From NCBI GenBank assembly GCA_017405595.1, contig JAFRAC010000020.1, forward strand, positions 36,616-100,615: 64,000 nucleotides of DNA, written 5' to 3'. This document shows, in pieces, positions 8,244 to 17,520 of this stretch. The DNA comes from Thermoguttaceae bacterium. GTDB taxonomy: Bacteria > Planctomycetota > Planctomycetia > Pirellulales > Thermoguttaceae. The notes beneath the pieces were generated by a model. The model searched no databases, had not been told where the DNA came from, and saw nothing but the letters and a program-made list of their open reading frames with translations. The translations under genes were made by a program, and so were the position numbers. The number at the start of each line of letters is the position of its first letter. Position 1 is the first letter of the stretch.

Positions 8244-9332
8244 TTACAGCGAACTGCTTTCACCCCCGGAACGAGTTCCCATCGCCCCCCAAATGCCGTA
8301 GGGTGATTTTCCGGACGCTTCCTCGCCGGTATTGTAGTTGTCTTTCCCTTCTGTAATGCAATTAACATTGTCGGTAATAAAGCGGACAGATCCGTCCCCC
8401 ATTGCAACGTTAGCCCCTCCGGGATGGTTCGAGGAAGCCGAGGCGAGGGTTTCGATTCCGTCTCCGTCCGACATTGAGTCGCCGATCAGGCGGACGCAGG
8501 AAGGGGAGTTGGGCGGGAGGATCGTCTGAAACGCCGACGAGGCGGAATATCCCCCGGAGAAACAGGCACCGGCTCCGCGCCGCCATCCTTTGCTTTCGGT
8601 CGAGGAAAGAAGGTTGCGGTCGTTCGGATTCCGCGCGGCATTGCAGACCGAGGGGATAATCCCCTCTTCGTCATCGACAAATGCGAGTCCCCCTTTGACG
8701 TTCAGGGTGAACTCTTCGTTTGCGACAACCCGTTCGCTGAGCGCGACCGTATTGGAAAGACCGTCTTTTACACTGGAAAAGCCGAACCAATTCAGCCGGC
8801 CGGGAAAGAAGCCCCGCTTATTCGACAGCAGTTCACCGGGCGCTGAAAAATTTGGGTTCGCGAGCTGACAGCGCGAAGCCTTAATCGTGTCGCCGATTCC
8901 AAGCGCGTAGCTTGTCCGGGTCCGGTTTCCCATCTGAACGGAGGGGAGCGACGCGTTTCCGTCGGAAGGACAGGCGAGGTAGGGAATTGTTCCCTGATAA
9001 ACCTCGTTCTCCTGTGCGGTAAACGGATCGATATTCCCCGTCATAATCGCATTGTAGCGTTCCTGCTGTTCCGAATAGGGGAGAAGCGTAACCAGCGGAC
9101 TCATGATCGAGTAATAGTAGGCCCACGAACCGTTCATCTGAGACGGAATGGCATCGGTTGTGTCGTGATAACTGTGAACCGAAAGTGCCAGCTGTTTCAG
9201 GTTATTGGAGCATTTCATTCGCCGCGCCGCCTCGCGTGCCGCCTGAACGGCGGGGAGAAGGAGCCCGATCAAAATCCCGATGATGGCGATAACCACCAAA
9301 AGTTCCACCAAAGTAAAACCATTTTTCCTCAT
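8244..9332 (-). CDS. DUF1559 protein with prepilin-type N-terminus
   Basis: 362 residues. It begins [19 protein letters not shown], a type IV pilin-like leader with cleavage expected after the Gly, then [20 protein letters not shown], the hallmark of planctomycete DUF1559 proteins. The C-terminal MGDGSVRFI matches the family's H-X9-DG region ([11 protein letters not shown]). Planctomycetes carry dozens to hundreds of these paralogues, and no function is established; an extracytoplasmic fibre or pseudopilus role is proposed. It is the first gene of the minus operon DUF1559 - lipoprotein - GntR regulator - sialidase and has its own promoter at 9436-9463. Confidence 0.95.
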   Translation of the reverse strand: MRKNGFTLVELLVVIAIIGILIGLLLPAVQAAREAARRMKCSNNLKQLALSVHSYHDTTDAIPSQMNGSWAYYYSIMSPLVTLLPYSEQQERYNAIMTGNIDPFTAQENEVYQGTIPYLACPSDGNASLPSVQMGNRTRTSYALGIGDTIKASRCQLANPNFSAPGELLSNKRGFFPGRLNWFGFSSVKDGLSNTVALSERVVANEEFTLNVKGGLAFVDDEEGIIPSVCNAARNPNDRNLLSSTESKGWRRGAGACFSGGYSASSAFQTILPPNSPSCVRLIGDSMSDGDGIETLASASSNHPGGANVAMGDGSVRFITDNVNCITEGKDNYNTGEEASGKSPYGIWGAMGTRSGGESSSL

Positions 9333-9435
9333 GATTCAAATCCAGTCCGGTGCGATTGCGAAATACAATTACAGATGAAAACGATTGAGACCGTCGCGGG
9401 GGTCTGAGCGGCCGCAGCGGCTGCCTTTTAGTGAA

Positions 9436-9463
9436 ATCATAATGAAATAAACCGGCGAGTCAA
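9436..9463 (-). promoter_or_regulatory. Candidate promoter of the DUF1559-sialidase operon
   Basis: On the minus strand TTGACT (9458-9463), a 16-base spacer and TATGAT (9436-9441). It lies about 100 bases upstream of the DUF1559 start and is divergent from the promoter at 9514. Confidence 0.5.
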
Positions 9464-9482
9464 TATTAATTTTTGGTTTTTC

Positions 9483-9512
9483 AGAAATTTTTAGAAATTT
9501 ATAGAAATCTAT
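9483..9512 (+). repeat. Three tandem 10-bp AT-rich repeats next to the surface-protein promoter
   Basis: AGAAATTTTT, AGAAATTTAT and AGAAATCTAT follow each other without gaps directly before the -35 box at 9514. The 10-base period puts all three on one face of the helix, as in UP elements, bent DNA or multi-copy operators. Confidence 0.6.
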
Positions 9513-9513
9513 A

Positions 9514-9541
9514 TTGACCTTCATTTTTGAATCGGTAATAA
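9514..9541 (+). promoter_or_regulatory. Candidate promoter of the beta-helix surface protein gene
   Basis: TTGACC (9514-9519), a 16-base spacer and TAATAA (9536-9541). The ATG at 9620 lies about 70 bases downstream of the predicted start. Confidence 0.4.
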
Positions 9542-9619
9542 TGGGCGAGAAAACCGGGTGCAGACCCGTGGGAATTTTGTTTTTGCCGATTTTACTGGGT
9601 GTTTTTTAAGGAGAATCTT

Positions 9620-12600
9620 ATGAAAATGTTCGAAAAAACCAGGACCGCTTCGGAGCGGCGTCAGCTGCGGAAAAAGTCCTTTCGCCTGGAATCTCTTGAG
9701 GAGCGGACGCTTCTGGCCGTTTACGCCGGCCTGTTGCCCGCTCCGACAGGTGATGCCCCATCGACAGTCGTTACGACGCTGGCGGACACGGTCGATGATT
9801 CGGATGGGGTCATTTCTCTTCGGGAAGCGATCGAAAACGCCAAGACCCTGAAAACCGATATCACTTTTGATGTTGCCGGGACAATCAATCTGACCCGCGG
9901 CCAGCTGGAAATCACGGAGAGCGCCGTTATTAAGGGAAATGACGAAATTACGGTTCGGGGGGGGGGTGACAGTCGTGTGTTTTATATCAGCGGAAGCGCT
10001 GATCTGTCCGGCCTTACGATCACCGGCGGTGCGGTTGCCGAAGGGAACGGCGGCGGGATTCAGGTTTTCGGCGGTTCGCTGACGATGACGGATTGCGTTG
10101 TGACCGGAAATACCGCGCGGACATCCGGCGGGCTTGACGTCTATAACGGTTCAGCAACTGTTGTCAATTCCGCGTTTACGAACAATTCCACTACCTGGGA
10201 CGGCGGTGCGGTTCAGAATTATCTCAGTAATATGACGGTGATTAATACTCTCTTCGCGAACAACTCAGCGCGTGACGGCGGCGCCATTGTCAACTGGGAT
10301 GCGACGATGACAATGACCAACTGCACCGTGGTCAATAATACCGCATCGCGCGACGGCGGCGGCATCTATATCGGCGGCGGGGGCAGTGTAACACTGAACA
10401 ATATGATTGTTGTCATGAACGCCGACTCTCAGGGTCTGGATATCAAGGTAGACAGTACGGCGGCATTCAACAATTCCGTCTACCAGGCCTCTCGTGCTGT
10501 CGGTTCAATCACGGCGAACAATTGTCTCGATTATTCTGAGGAGATGGTTCTTTTTACCGATGCCGCGGGCGGTGATTATTCGCTTCCCGACAGTTCGATT
10601 GCAGTCAACACGGGGAACAACAGGTATGTGACCGCCGAGACCGATCTGGCGGGAAATCCGCGTATTGTCGGCGGCATTGTCGATATGGGGGCCTACGAAA
10701 ACCAGACCTATGTTCCTGTTGAACCGACGGAGGATCCTTCGTCCATTGTGACGACAATCGATGACATTGTGGATCCCCACGATGGACAGATTTCCATTCG
10801 TGAAGCGATTGCCTATGCGGGCGCCGAAGAGACGGTCTCTTTTTCGGATACCCTTTACACTTACAACGCGGACGCTGGAGAGTGGATTGAAACCGACAGT
10901 CGGACGATTCTTCTCCGGGACGGAGAGATAACGATTACCGGAATTACAGGAATCCGGTCTGCGGATTCGGATATGATTACCATCGACGCTGGCGGCAACT
11001 CACGGGTCTTTGCCGTTTCGGGAAGACTGAACCTGTCCGGCCTGACAATCACCGGCGGGTCGGTTGCCGAAGGGAACGGCGGCGGGATTCAGGTTTCCGG
11101 CGGTTCGCTGACAATGACGGATTGTGTTGTGACCGGAAATACCGCGCGGACATCCGGCGCGCTTGATGTCTATAACGGTTCGGTAACCGTTATCAACTCG
11201 ATCTTTACGAACAACACGGCGACATCGGACGGAGGTGTGTCCCAGAATTACCTCGGCAACCTCACTTTTATCAATTCTCTTTTTACAAACAATACCGGCC
11301 GGGACGGCGGCGCGCTTGTTAATTACGAGGCGACGACAATACTGACGAACTGCACGGTAACGGCCAACACCGCCGCGCGAAGCGGGGGAGCAGTTTGGAA
11401 TTTTGGAAACCTCACAATCAACAATTCCATTGTTCTGGGGAATAGCGCCACAGAAAATGGAATGGATATCTGCCATGCCGAATATGGTCAGACCGTTTTG
11501 AATGCTTCGCTCTGGGTTCCGGCTCACTGTTCCGGTCTCATCACGTCTATCGGCTGTCAGGAATATACCGAGGGAGCGGCGCTCTTTACCGATGCGGCAA
11601 ACGGGGACTATACCCTTGCGGACGATTCGGTTGCGATTAACGCCGGGAACAACGACTATGTTACCGCTTCGACCGACCTGACGGGAAACGATCGGATTAT
11701 CGCCATTCTTGTCGATCAGGGCGCTTATGAGTATGTTTTCAGTACAACGGAAGAAGATCCCTCTCCGGTTGTTACGACGATCGATGATGTATTTGATCCC
11801 TATGACGGGCAGATTTCTCTCCGCGAGGCAGTTATCTATGCCGGATCTGACTCGGCGGTGACTTTTGCGGAAACGCTCTACACCTACAACACCGAGACAG
11901 GGACGTGGGTCGAAGCATCCGGCCGGACGATTCTCCTCCAAGGCAGTGATATCCTTCTCAGCGGAAAGACTACCATCATTGCTACTGATTCGAACCCGAT
12001 TACGGTTGACGCCGGCGGAAATTCACGCGTCTTTTCCGTGACGGGTACCGCGGTTCTGGAAGGTCTGACGATTACCGGCGGGGCGGTTGCCGAGGGGAAC
12101 GGCGGCGGGATTCAGGTTAACGGCGGTTCGCTGACGATGACCGACTGCATTGTAACCGGAAATACCGCGCGGACATCCGGTGCGCTTGATGTCTATAACG
12201 GTTCTGCAACGGTTGTGAATTCCGCGTTTACGAACAATTCCACATCGTGGGACGGCGGCGCGGTTCAGAATTTTCTCGGCAATCTGACGGTAATCAACTC
12301 TCTCTTCGCGAACAACTCCGGCCGGGACGGCGGTGCGTTCCTTAATTGGCAGGCAACGACAACCCTAACGAACTGCACGTTTGCGAACAACACGGCAACA
12401 GGGTCCGGGGGAGGCATTTATAACGGCGGCGGCGGTACTCTTGTTCTGAACAACACCATCGTGGTGAAGAACGACGCTTCTGCCGGGCAGGATATCCAGG
12501 CGGACAGCGTGGTCACGCTTAATAACTCGGTCTACCAGACCGCACGCTGCACGGGCGAGATTGCCGCCAACGACTGTGTGACATATACGTCAAAAAAAGT

Positions 12601-14380
12601 TCTTTTTGCCAATGCCGATGCGGGGGACTATACACTGGCGACCGGTTCGATTGCGATCGACGCCGGGAATATGGACGCAGTCTCCTACGGTTTCGACCTT
12701 GCCGGGAATGAGCGCATTCAGGGGGTTACGGTCGATATCGGAGCCTACGAGGCGAACGGCGCCAAATGGAATATCAACAGGAGTGTGGATGAGGGAGCGA
12801 AAACGATTGTTTACACAGTTGATTCTCTTGAAGATACGATTGCCAACGATTCAAAGACGACCCTGCGCGAAGCCATCCTCTATGCCAACGGGGATAATTC
12901 CCGCGACTACGATATCTCGATCCGTTTCACCCAGAGTCTTTCCGGCGGGACGATCCATTTGGCGGGAAACGAACTTGCCGTTCTGAACGTGTTTGCCGTT
13001 GATGCCGGAGATCTTGCCGATGGTCTGACGGTTAGTGCCGACGGCCTCTCACGGGTTTTCGGCATTACGGCCGGAACAGCCGACAATCCGGTTCGATTGG
13101 CCGGTTTGACGATTACCGGCGGAGCAGTTGCCGAAGGGAACGGCGGCGGGATTCAGGTTTCTGGCGGTTCGCTGACGATGACCGATTGTGTTGTGACCGG
13201 AAATACTGCGAGGACATCCGGAGCACTCGATCTTCAAAACGGTTCGGCAACGATCGTTAATTCCGTCTTAACGAATAATTCCGCTTCCGGTGATGGCGGT
13301 GCAGTTCAGAATTATAACGGAACTTTAAACGCGGTTAACACTCTCTTCGCGAATAACTCAGCGCGTGACGGCGGTGCTATTGTTAATTGGGTTGCGACGA
13401 TGACAATGACCAACTGCACTGTGACAGGGAATAGAGCTGACCGCAGTGGTGGAGCAGTTTGGAATTACGGGGATCTGTTTATTAATAACTCCGTCGTTCT
13501 TGGGAATAGCGGCACGGAAAACGGACCGGATATCTGTCATGCTGGATACGGTCAGACCGGTTTGAATTCCTCGCTCTGGGTTTCGGCCAATTGTTCCGGT
13601 GAAATCACAGCGAACGGTTGTCTGGAATACGTCGAAGGAACACCGCTCTTCACCGACGCAGCAAACGGGGATTACACCCTTGTGAGCGGCTCAGTAGCGA
13701 TTAACGCCGGGAACAACGATTACGTTACCGTTTCAACCGACCTAGCGGGGAACGACCGTATTGTCGGCGGTATTGTCGATATGGGTGCTTATGAGTATCA
13801 GGGCGGCGGCGAGACTGAACCGCTCGCCGCCCCGACGATCTCGACCGGCAAGGGCGTTTACGTCTCCTACGGTGCGAACCGCCATTTCCTTCAGTGGAGC
13901 GCGGTTGAGAACGCTTCCGGCTACGAACTGGCCTATTCGACCGACGGAAGCACTTGGACGACCGTTTCCGCCGCAGAAACCAGTGCGGTCATCACCGGCC
14001 TGACCTACGGTGCCAAGATGACCTACCGCGTCCGCGCACTGGGCGAAGGTTCCTATACCGATTCGGACTGGAGCACGTCTAAGACGTTCAGTGTCTGCCC
14101 GATGGACATTAATAACGACGAGGACATTTCGGGCGGCGACCGCACGCTTCTGGCGCAGGCTTGGCTTTCCGAAGAGGGGGAAGAGAATTACCAGTACTAC
14201 GCCGACATCAACGGCGACGGCGATATCGGCGGTGCCGACCGCGCGTACCTGGCGAACAACTGGCTTCTGAACGTGGAAGACGATGCAGATGATCTTCAGT
14301 ATCCGCCCGCACGCAGTGCCGATGCGGTTTTCGCCGAATTCGCTTCGGCCGATCTTGATGTTGTTCTGGATCTCTTCTGA
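9620..14380 (+). CDS. LEPR-XLL surface protein: four beta-helix modules, Fn3, dockerin
   Basis: 1586 residues from ATG 9620 (AAGGAG six bases upstream). Order: basic N-terminus and planctomycete LEPR-XLL-type motif FRLESLEERTLLAVYAG (about 21-37); four tandem modules of about 340 residues beginning near 45, 374, 713 and 1063, each with VTT(I/L)xDxVxDxxDGxISLREAI, TITGGxVAEGNGGGIQV and repeated GGAxxN/NCTxxxNTA turns of a right-handed parallel beta-helix (Pmp-like); a fibronectin type III domain (about 1400-1490); a type I dockerin with two calcium loops (DINNDEDISGGD and DINGDGDIGGAD, 1495-1550); and a tail YPPARSADAVFAEF. The first module contains a G10 tract at 9957-9966. Probably an adhesin or glycan-bound scaffold at the cell surface. 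It is divergent from the sialidase operon and followed by a terminator. Confidence 0.85.
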   Translation: MKMFEKTRTASERRQLRKKSFRLESLEERTLLAVYAGLLPAPTGDAPSTVVTTLADTVDDSDGVISLREAIENAKTLKTDITFDVAGTINLTRGQLEITESAVIKGNDEITVRGGGDSRVFYISGSADLSGLTITGGAVAEGNGGGIQVFGGSLTMTDCVVTGNTARTSGGLDVYNGSATVVNSAFTNNSTTWDGGAVQNYLSNMTVINTLFANNSARDGGAIVNWDATMTMTNCTVVNNTASRDGGGIYIGGGGSVTLNNMIVVMNADSQGLDIKVDSTAAFNNSVYQASRAVGSITANNCLDYSEEMVLFTDAAGGDYSLPDSSIAVNTGNNRYVTAETDLAGNPRIVGGIVDMGAYENQTYVPVEPTEDPSSIVTTIDDIVDPHDGQISIREAIAYAGAEETVSFSDTLYTYNADAGEWIETDSRTILLRDGEITITGITGIRSADSDMITIDAGGNSRVFAVSGRLNLSGLTITGGSVAEGNGGGIQVSGGSLTMTDCVVTGNTARTSGALDVYNGSVTVINSIFTNNTATSDGGVSQNYLGNLTFINSLFTNNTGRDGGALVNYEATTILTNCTVTANTAARSGGAVWNFGNLTINNSIVLGNSATENGMDICHAEYGQTVLNASLWVPAHCSGLITSIGCQEYTEGAALFTDAANGDYTLADDSVAINAGNNDYVTASTDLTGNDRIIAILVDQGAYEYVFSTTEEDPSPVVTTIDDVFDPYDGQISLREAVIYAGSDSAVTFAETLYTYNTETGTWVEASGRTILLQGSDILLSGKTTIIATDSNPITVDAGGNSRVFSVTGTAVLEGLTITGGAVAEGNGGGIQVNGGSLTMTDCIVTGNTARTSGALDVYNGSATVVNSAFTNNSTSWDGGAVQNFLGNLTVINSLFANNSGRDGGAFLNWQATTTLTNCTFANNTATGSGGGIYNGGGGTLVLNNTIVVKNDASAGQDIQADSVVTLNNSVYQTARCTGEIAANDCVTYTSKKVLFANADAGDYTLATGSIAIDAGNMDAVSYGFDLAGNERIQGVTVDIGAYEANGAKWNINRSVDEGAKTIVYTVDSLEDTIANDSKTTLREAILYANGDNSRDYDISIRFTQSLSGGTIHLAGNELAVLNVFAVDAGDLADGLTVSADGLSRVFGITAGTADNPVRLAGLTITGGAVAEGNGGGIQVSGGSLTMTDCVVTGNTARTSGALDLQNGSATIVNSVLTNNSASGDGGAVQNYNGTLNAVNTLFANNSARDGGAIVNWVATMTMTNCTVTGNRADRSGGAVWNYGDLFINNSVVLGNSGTENGPDICHAGYGQTGLNSSLWVSANCSGEITANGCLEYVEGTPLFTDAANGDYTLVSGSVAINAGNNDYVTVSTDLAGNDRIVGGIVDMGAYEYQGGGETEPLAAPTISTGKGVYVSYGANRHFLQWSAVENASGYELAYSTDGSTWTTVSAAETSAVITGLTYGAKMTYRVRALGEGSYTDSDWSTSKTFSVCPMDINNDEDISGGDRTLLAQAWLSEEGEENYQYYADINGDGDIGGADRAYLANNWLLNVEDDADDLQYPPARSADAVFAEFASADLDVVLDLF
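9957..9966 (+). repeat. Poly-G tract (G10) inside the surface-protein gene
   Basis: Ten consecutive G residues in codons near residue 113 of the protein starting at 9620. The parallel modules read DAGGNSR at this point, whereas here the tract makes RGGGDSR. A one-base slip would end the protein early. Confidence 0.9.
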
Positions 14381-14430
14381 GAAATCGTTTTCAGCCTGCC
14401 TGCGCTGAACCGGTTTTTCGGTTTCTGAAG

Positions 14431-14455
14431 GGGGTCCCGCTGAGGGACCCCTTTC
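14431..14455 (+). terminator. Intrinsic terminator after the first LEPR-XLL gene
   Basis: GGGGTCCC (14431-14438), a five-base loop and GGGACCCC (14444-14451) followed by TTTCC. The stem is perfect but the T run is short. Confidence 0.65.
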
Positions 14456-14586
14456 CTTGAAAAGGGAAGCTTTTCCAAGCTGTTTTTTATTGTGCGGAAG
14501 AGGGGAATCCCTTTGGAAACTTCCGGATGGTTTCCTTCGGACACGGGCCGCAGGATTAATCCGAATTCGTTTAAGGTTTTGTATCG

Positions 14587-17319
14587 ATGGGAATGTTAGA
14601 GGGAATATTTAATTCGTTGAGAACAGTTAAGCGTCGGAAGAGATTGCTTCGGGTGGAGCCTCTCGAGGAACGGACTCTGTTCGCTGTTTACGCCGGATTT
14701 CTCCTGGCTCTCAATGTCGGCGGTACGCCGACGGCTGCTGGAGCATCGGCCGAACAGCCTTCACCTGTGGTTACGACGATCGATGACACCGTTGACCCCG
14801 AAGACGGTTATATCTCTCTTCGCGAGGCGATTGATTATGCGGGGGCGAACCAAACCGTAACTTTTGCCGATACGCTTTACGCCTTCGACAACAACGCGGG
14901 AAAGTGGATCGAAACGTCTTCCGGAACGATTCATCTCCGGCACGGATCCCTTACGATAGACGGAAAGACACGCATTATCGCGGATAAATCGAAGCCGATC
15001 ACCGTCGATGCCGGAGGAAATTCGCGCGTCTTTTACGTTACGGGAAGCGCGGCTCTGACCGGTCTGACGATTACCGGCGGTTCGGTGCCCGATGCGGTGT
15101 CCCCCGCCGGGAACGGGGGAGGTATTCAGGTTTACGGCGGTTCTTTGGTGATGTCCGATTGTATTGTAACCGGGAACAGCGCGAGAACTTCCGGCGGACT
15201 TGATCTCCAGGACGGATCGGCAACGATTGTCAATTCGATTTTTACCGATAATACATCGACCGGCGACGGCGGCGCGATCCAGAATTATCACGGGTTTTTG
15301 GAAGCGGTTAACACACTCTTTGCCGACAATGTTAACAGTGGCAATGATGGAGGAACAATTGTCAATTATTACGCGTCAACAACCCTGACAAACTGCACTA
15401 TTTCCGGGAATATGGGATCTGCGGTCGGGGGTATCTATAATCAGGGCGCGCTCAATATTTATAATACGATCATTCTCGGCAATTCGGGAGACGTTCCCGA
15501 TCTGAAGACCAACAATACGATCGTTCTTGCCAGTTCCCTCTGGAACCCGTCGGCCTGTTCGGGGCAAATCTCTGCCAGCCGATGCCGGACCGCCGCCGGA
15601 GGGGCTTCCGTATTCGCCGACTTTTCCCGCGGCGATTATTCCCTTGCCGACAGATCCCCCGCGAATAATGCCGGGAACAACGATTATGTGACGGTCCGAA
15701 CCGATCTGGCGGGGAATCCCCGGCTGGTCGGCGGAACGGTCGATATGGGCGCTTATGAAAATCAGAAAACAGATCTTTTCGTGCGTCTTTCCGCACCGGA
15801 AATCATCACCGGCAGTCACGGTGTCTATGTTTCCTACGGCGCCAACAGACACCGAATTACCTGGAGCGAAATTGAAAACGCCGACGGTTACGAGCTGTCG
15901 TATTCGCCGGACGGCCGTTTCTGGACGAGTATCGATACGGCTGAGACGAGCGCGGTGATCGGCGGCTTAACATACGGCGCCAATGTGATTTACCGCATTC
16001 GGGCATTGTCAAACGGTTCCCATGTCGACTCCGACTGGAGTGTGCCGAAAACTTTTCGCGTCAATCCTATCGATATCAATAATGACGGGGATATTTCGGG
16101 GGGCGACCGGACCCTCTTGGCGCAGTCCTGGCTTACCGAAGAGGGGGACGACAATTACCGGTACTATGCCGATATCGACGGTGACGGCGATGTTTCAGGT
16201 AAAGACCGTGCGTTTCTTTCCGAAAACTGGTTGGGTGAAGTTGCAACTGACGAATTTTCATATCCCCCGGCCATTCCGGTTGATGTGCCGGATACCGACG
16301 GTGACGATTTCGTTTTCGTTACGACCGATGCCGGCGCGGGCGGTTATGAGGCGTTTCCCGATGTTTGCCGCCTTGCGGACGGGCGCCTTTTCTGCGTTTT
16401 CTACGACGGTTACGGACATATCGCCTGGCCCGATGCGAACATCTTTAAGACCGGCGGCCGGGTTTCGGGTTGTTATTCGGAGGACGAGGGGAAAACGTGG
16501 AGCGAGCCGTTCGTCGTTTTCGATTCTCCGTTCGACGACCGCGATCCCTCGGTGACCATGCTGGAGGACGGAACGGTTCTCTGCACCTTTTTCCTATTGG
16601 ATAAACCGGTGAATCCGGGAACCGGATACAGGAAACTCGGAACCTGGTTTATCCGTTCGGCCGACGGCGGCGCGACCTGGTCGGAACCGACCCCGATTTC
16701 TGACCGCTACTGGGTTTCTTCGCCGATCCGCGTTCTTGAAAACGGCCGCTGGATCGTCGGACTCTACGGAGAGGAACCTGACTGGGAAGCCGTCGTTGCC
16801 ATCTCCGACGATCAGGGTAACTCGTGGCGTCCTGTCGTGATACCGACCGGCAACCTTATGGTGGACGCCGAAACCGACGTGATCCAGCGTTCCGACGGTT
16901 CTCTGCTGGCGTTTATGCGTCACCGCGAGGGACAGGGACCCCTCCCGATGGCCTGGAGCGTCTCCTATGACAACGGGAACACCTGGCAGCAGGCCGAAAG
17001 CGCCGGTTTTTCGGGCCATTGCCCCTATCTCTACAAAACCCCTGAAGGCGTTTTCGTTCTGGGGACCAGAACCGGCCCGACCCCGATTGAGGGGTATAAT
17101 GTGGTTCCCTCCTCAACGACGATCCGGATCAGTTTCGATGAGGGGAGGACGTGGAGTGTCCCCGAAACCGTCGATTATCATACGGGCGCCTATCCCTCGA
17201 TGGTCACACTTAAAGACGGTTCGACGCTCATCGTTTACTATGAGGAGGGGGACGGGTCGAATATCCGTGCCCGGAGGTTCCGGATCGAGAACAACCGGAT
17301 CCGGTGGCTCAAATTATAG
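14587..17319 (+). CDS. LEPR-XLL protein: beta-helix, Fn3, dockerin and C-terminal sialidase
   Basis: 910 residues. Order: basic N-terminus and motif VEPLEERTLFAVYAG (about 25-39); one beta-helix module (60-395) of the same type as in the gene at 9620; fibronectin type III (403-490); dockerin loops DINNDGDISGGD and DIDGDGDVSGKD (495-550); linker; then a complete sialidase domain (about 575-910) with Asp boxes SEDEGKTW, SADGGATW, SDDQGNSW, SYDNGNTW and SFDEGRTW. The sialidase part is nearly the same as the free sialidase at 5413-6528 over its whole length. ATG 14587 has only a weak Shine-Dalgarno (AAGG); ATG 14593 is also possible. Inferred role: a surface-displayed sialidase, with the dockerin docking it to an unknown cohesin. 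Most dockerin enzymes carry the dockerin at an end, so its central position is odd. Confidence 0.85.
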   Translation: MGMLEGIFNSLRTVKRRKRLLRVEPLEERTLFAVYAGFLLALNVGGTPTAAGASAEQPSPVVTTIDDTVDPEDGYISLREAIDYAGANQTVTFADTLYAFDNNAGKWIETSSGTIHLRHGSLTIDGKTRIIADKSKPITVDAGGNSRVFYVTGSAALTGLTITGGSVPDAVSPAGNGGGIQVYGGSLVMSDCIVTGNSARTSGGLDLQDGSATIVNSIFTDNTSTGDGGAIQNYHGFLEAVNTLFADNVNSGNDGGTIVNYYASTTLTNCTISGNMGSAVGGIYNQGALNIYNTIILGNSGDVPDLKTNNTIVLASSLWNPSACSGQISASRCRTAAGGASVFADFSRGDYSLADRSPANNAGNNDYVTVRTDLAGNPRLVGGTVDMGAYENQKTDLFVRLSAPEIITGSHGVYVSYGANRHRITWSEIENADGYELSYSPDGRFWTSIDTAETSAVIGGLTYGANVIYRIRALSNGSHVDSDWSVPKTFRVNPIDINNDGDISGGDRTLLAQSWLTEEGDDNYRYYADIDGDGDVSGKDRAFLSENWLGEVATDEFSYPPAIPVDVPDTDGDDFVFVTTDAGAGGYEAFPDVCRLADGRLFCVFYDGYGHIAWPDANIFKTGGRVSGCYSEDEGKTWSEPFVVFDSPFDDRDPSVTMLEDGTVLCTFFLLDKPVNPGTGYRKLGTWFIRSADGGATWSEPTPISDRYWVSSPIRVLENGRWIVGLYGEEPDWEAVVAISDDQGNSWRPVVIPTGNLMVDAETDVIQRSDGSLLAFMRHREGQGPLPMAWSVSYDNGNTWQQAESAGFSGHCPYLYKTPEGVFVLGTRTGPTPIEGYNVVPSSTTIRISFDEGRTWSVPETVDYHTGAYPSMVTLKDGSTLIVYYEEGDGSNIRARRFRIENNRIRWLKL

Positions 17320-17365
17320 ACGGGCTTTGTTGTTTTCCCAAGCCGTTTCCATCTTCAAATTAACA

Positions 17366-17393
17366 GGTTCAAGCGCAAATTTGCGATTGAACC
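17366..17393. promoter_or_regulatory. 28-bp interrupted palindrome, possible operator or RNA hairpin
   Basis: GGTTCAA-G-CGCAAATTTGCG-A-TTGAACC: symmetric over 28 bases apart from one G/A mismatch pair. It lies 46 bases after the sialidase-dockerin stop and about 130 bases before the symporter start. No T run follows directly, so an operator is as likely as a transcript-end hairpin. Confidence 0.5.
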
Positions 17394-17410
17394 CGCTTTC
17401 TCCGATGAAC

Positions 17411-17451
17411 GGGCCGGCTCAATTCAGAACACTTGAATCGGCCCTCTTTTT
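17411..17451 (+). terminator. Possible terminator overlapping the symporter promoter
   Basis: GGGCCG (17411-17416) pairs with CGGCCC (17439-17444), with additional TCAA/TTGA pairing inside, followed by TCTTTTTC. The right arm contains the -35 box called at 17433, so the hairpin and promoter share sequence. Confidence 0.5.
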
Positions 17452-17461
17452 CTCCTATAAT
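17433..17461 (+). promoter_or_regulatory. Candidate promoter of the SSS symporter gene
   Basis: TTGAAT (17433-17438), a 17-base spacer and a perfect TATAAT (17456-17461). The predicted leader is about 53 bases to ATG 17521. Confidence 0.5.
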
Positions 17462-17520
17462 CTTCTTATCAAATTTGGTCCGTTTTGTTTCATAGACCCT
17501 TTGCTCATAAGAGGTGAGTG

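Noticed and set aside
9620..14380. Autotransporter of the Pmp type
   Set aside because: The beta-helix repeats resemble Pmp turns, but there is no C-terminal beta-barrel; Fn3 and dockerin domains end the protein instead.
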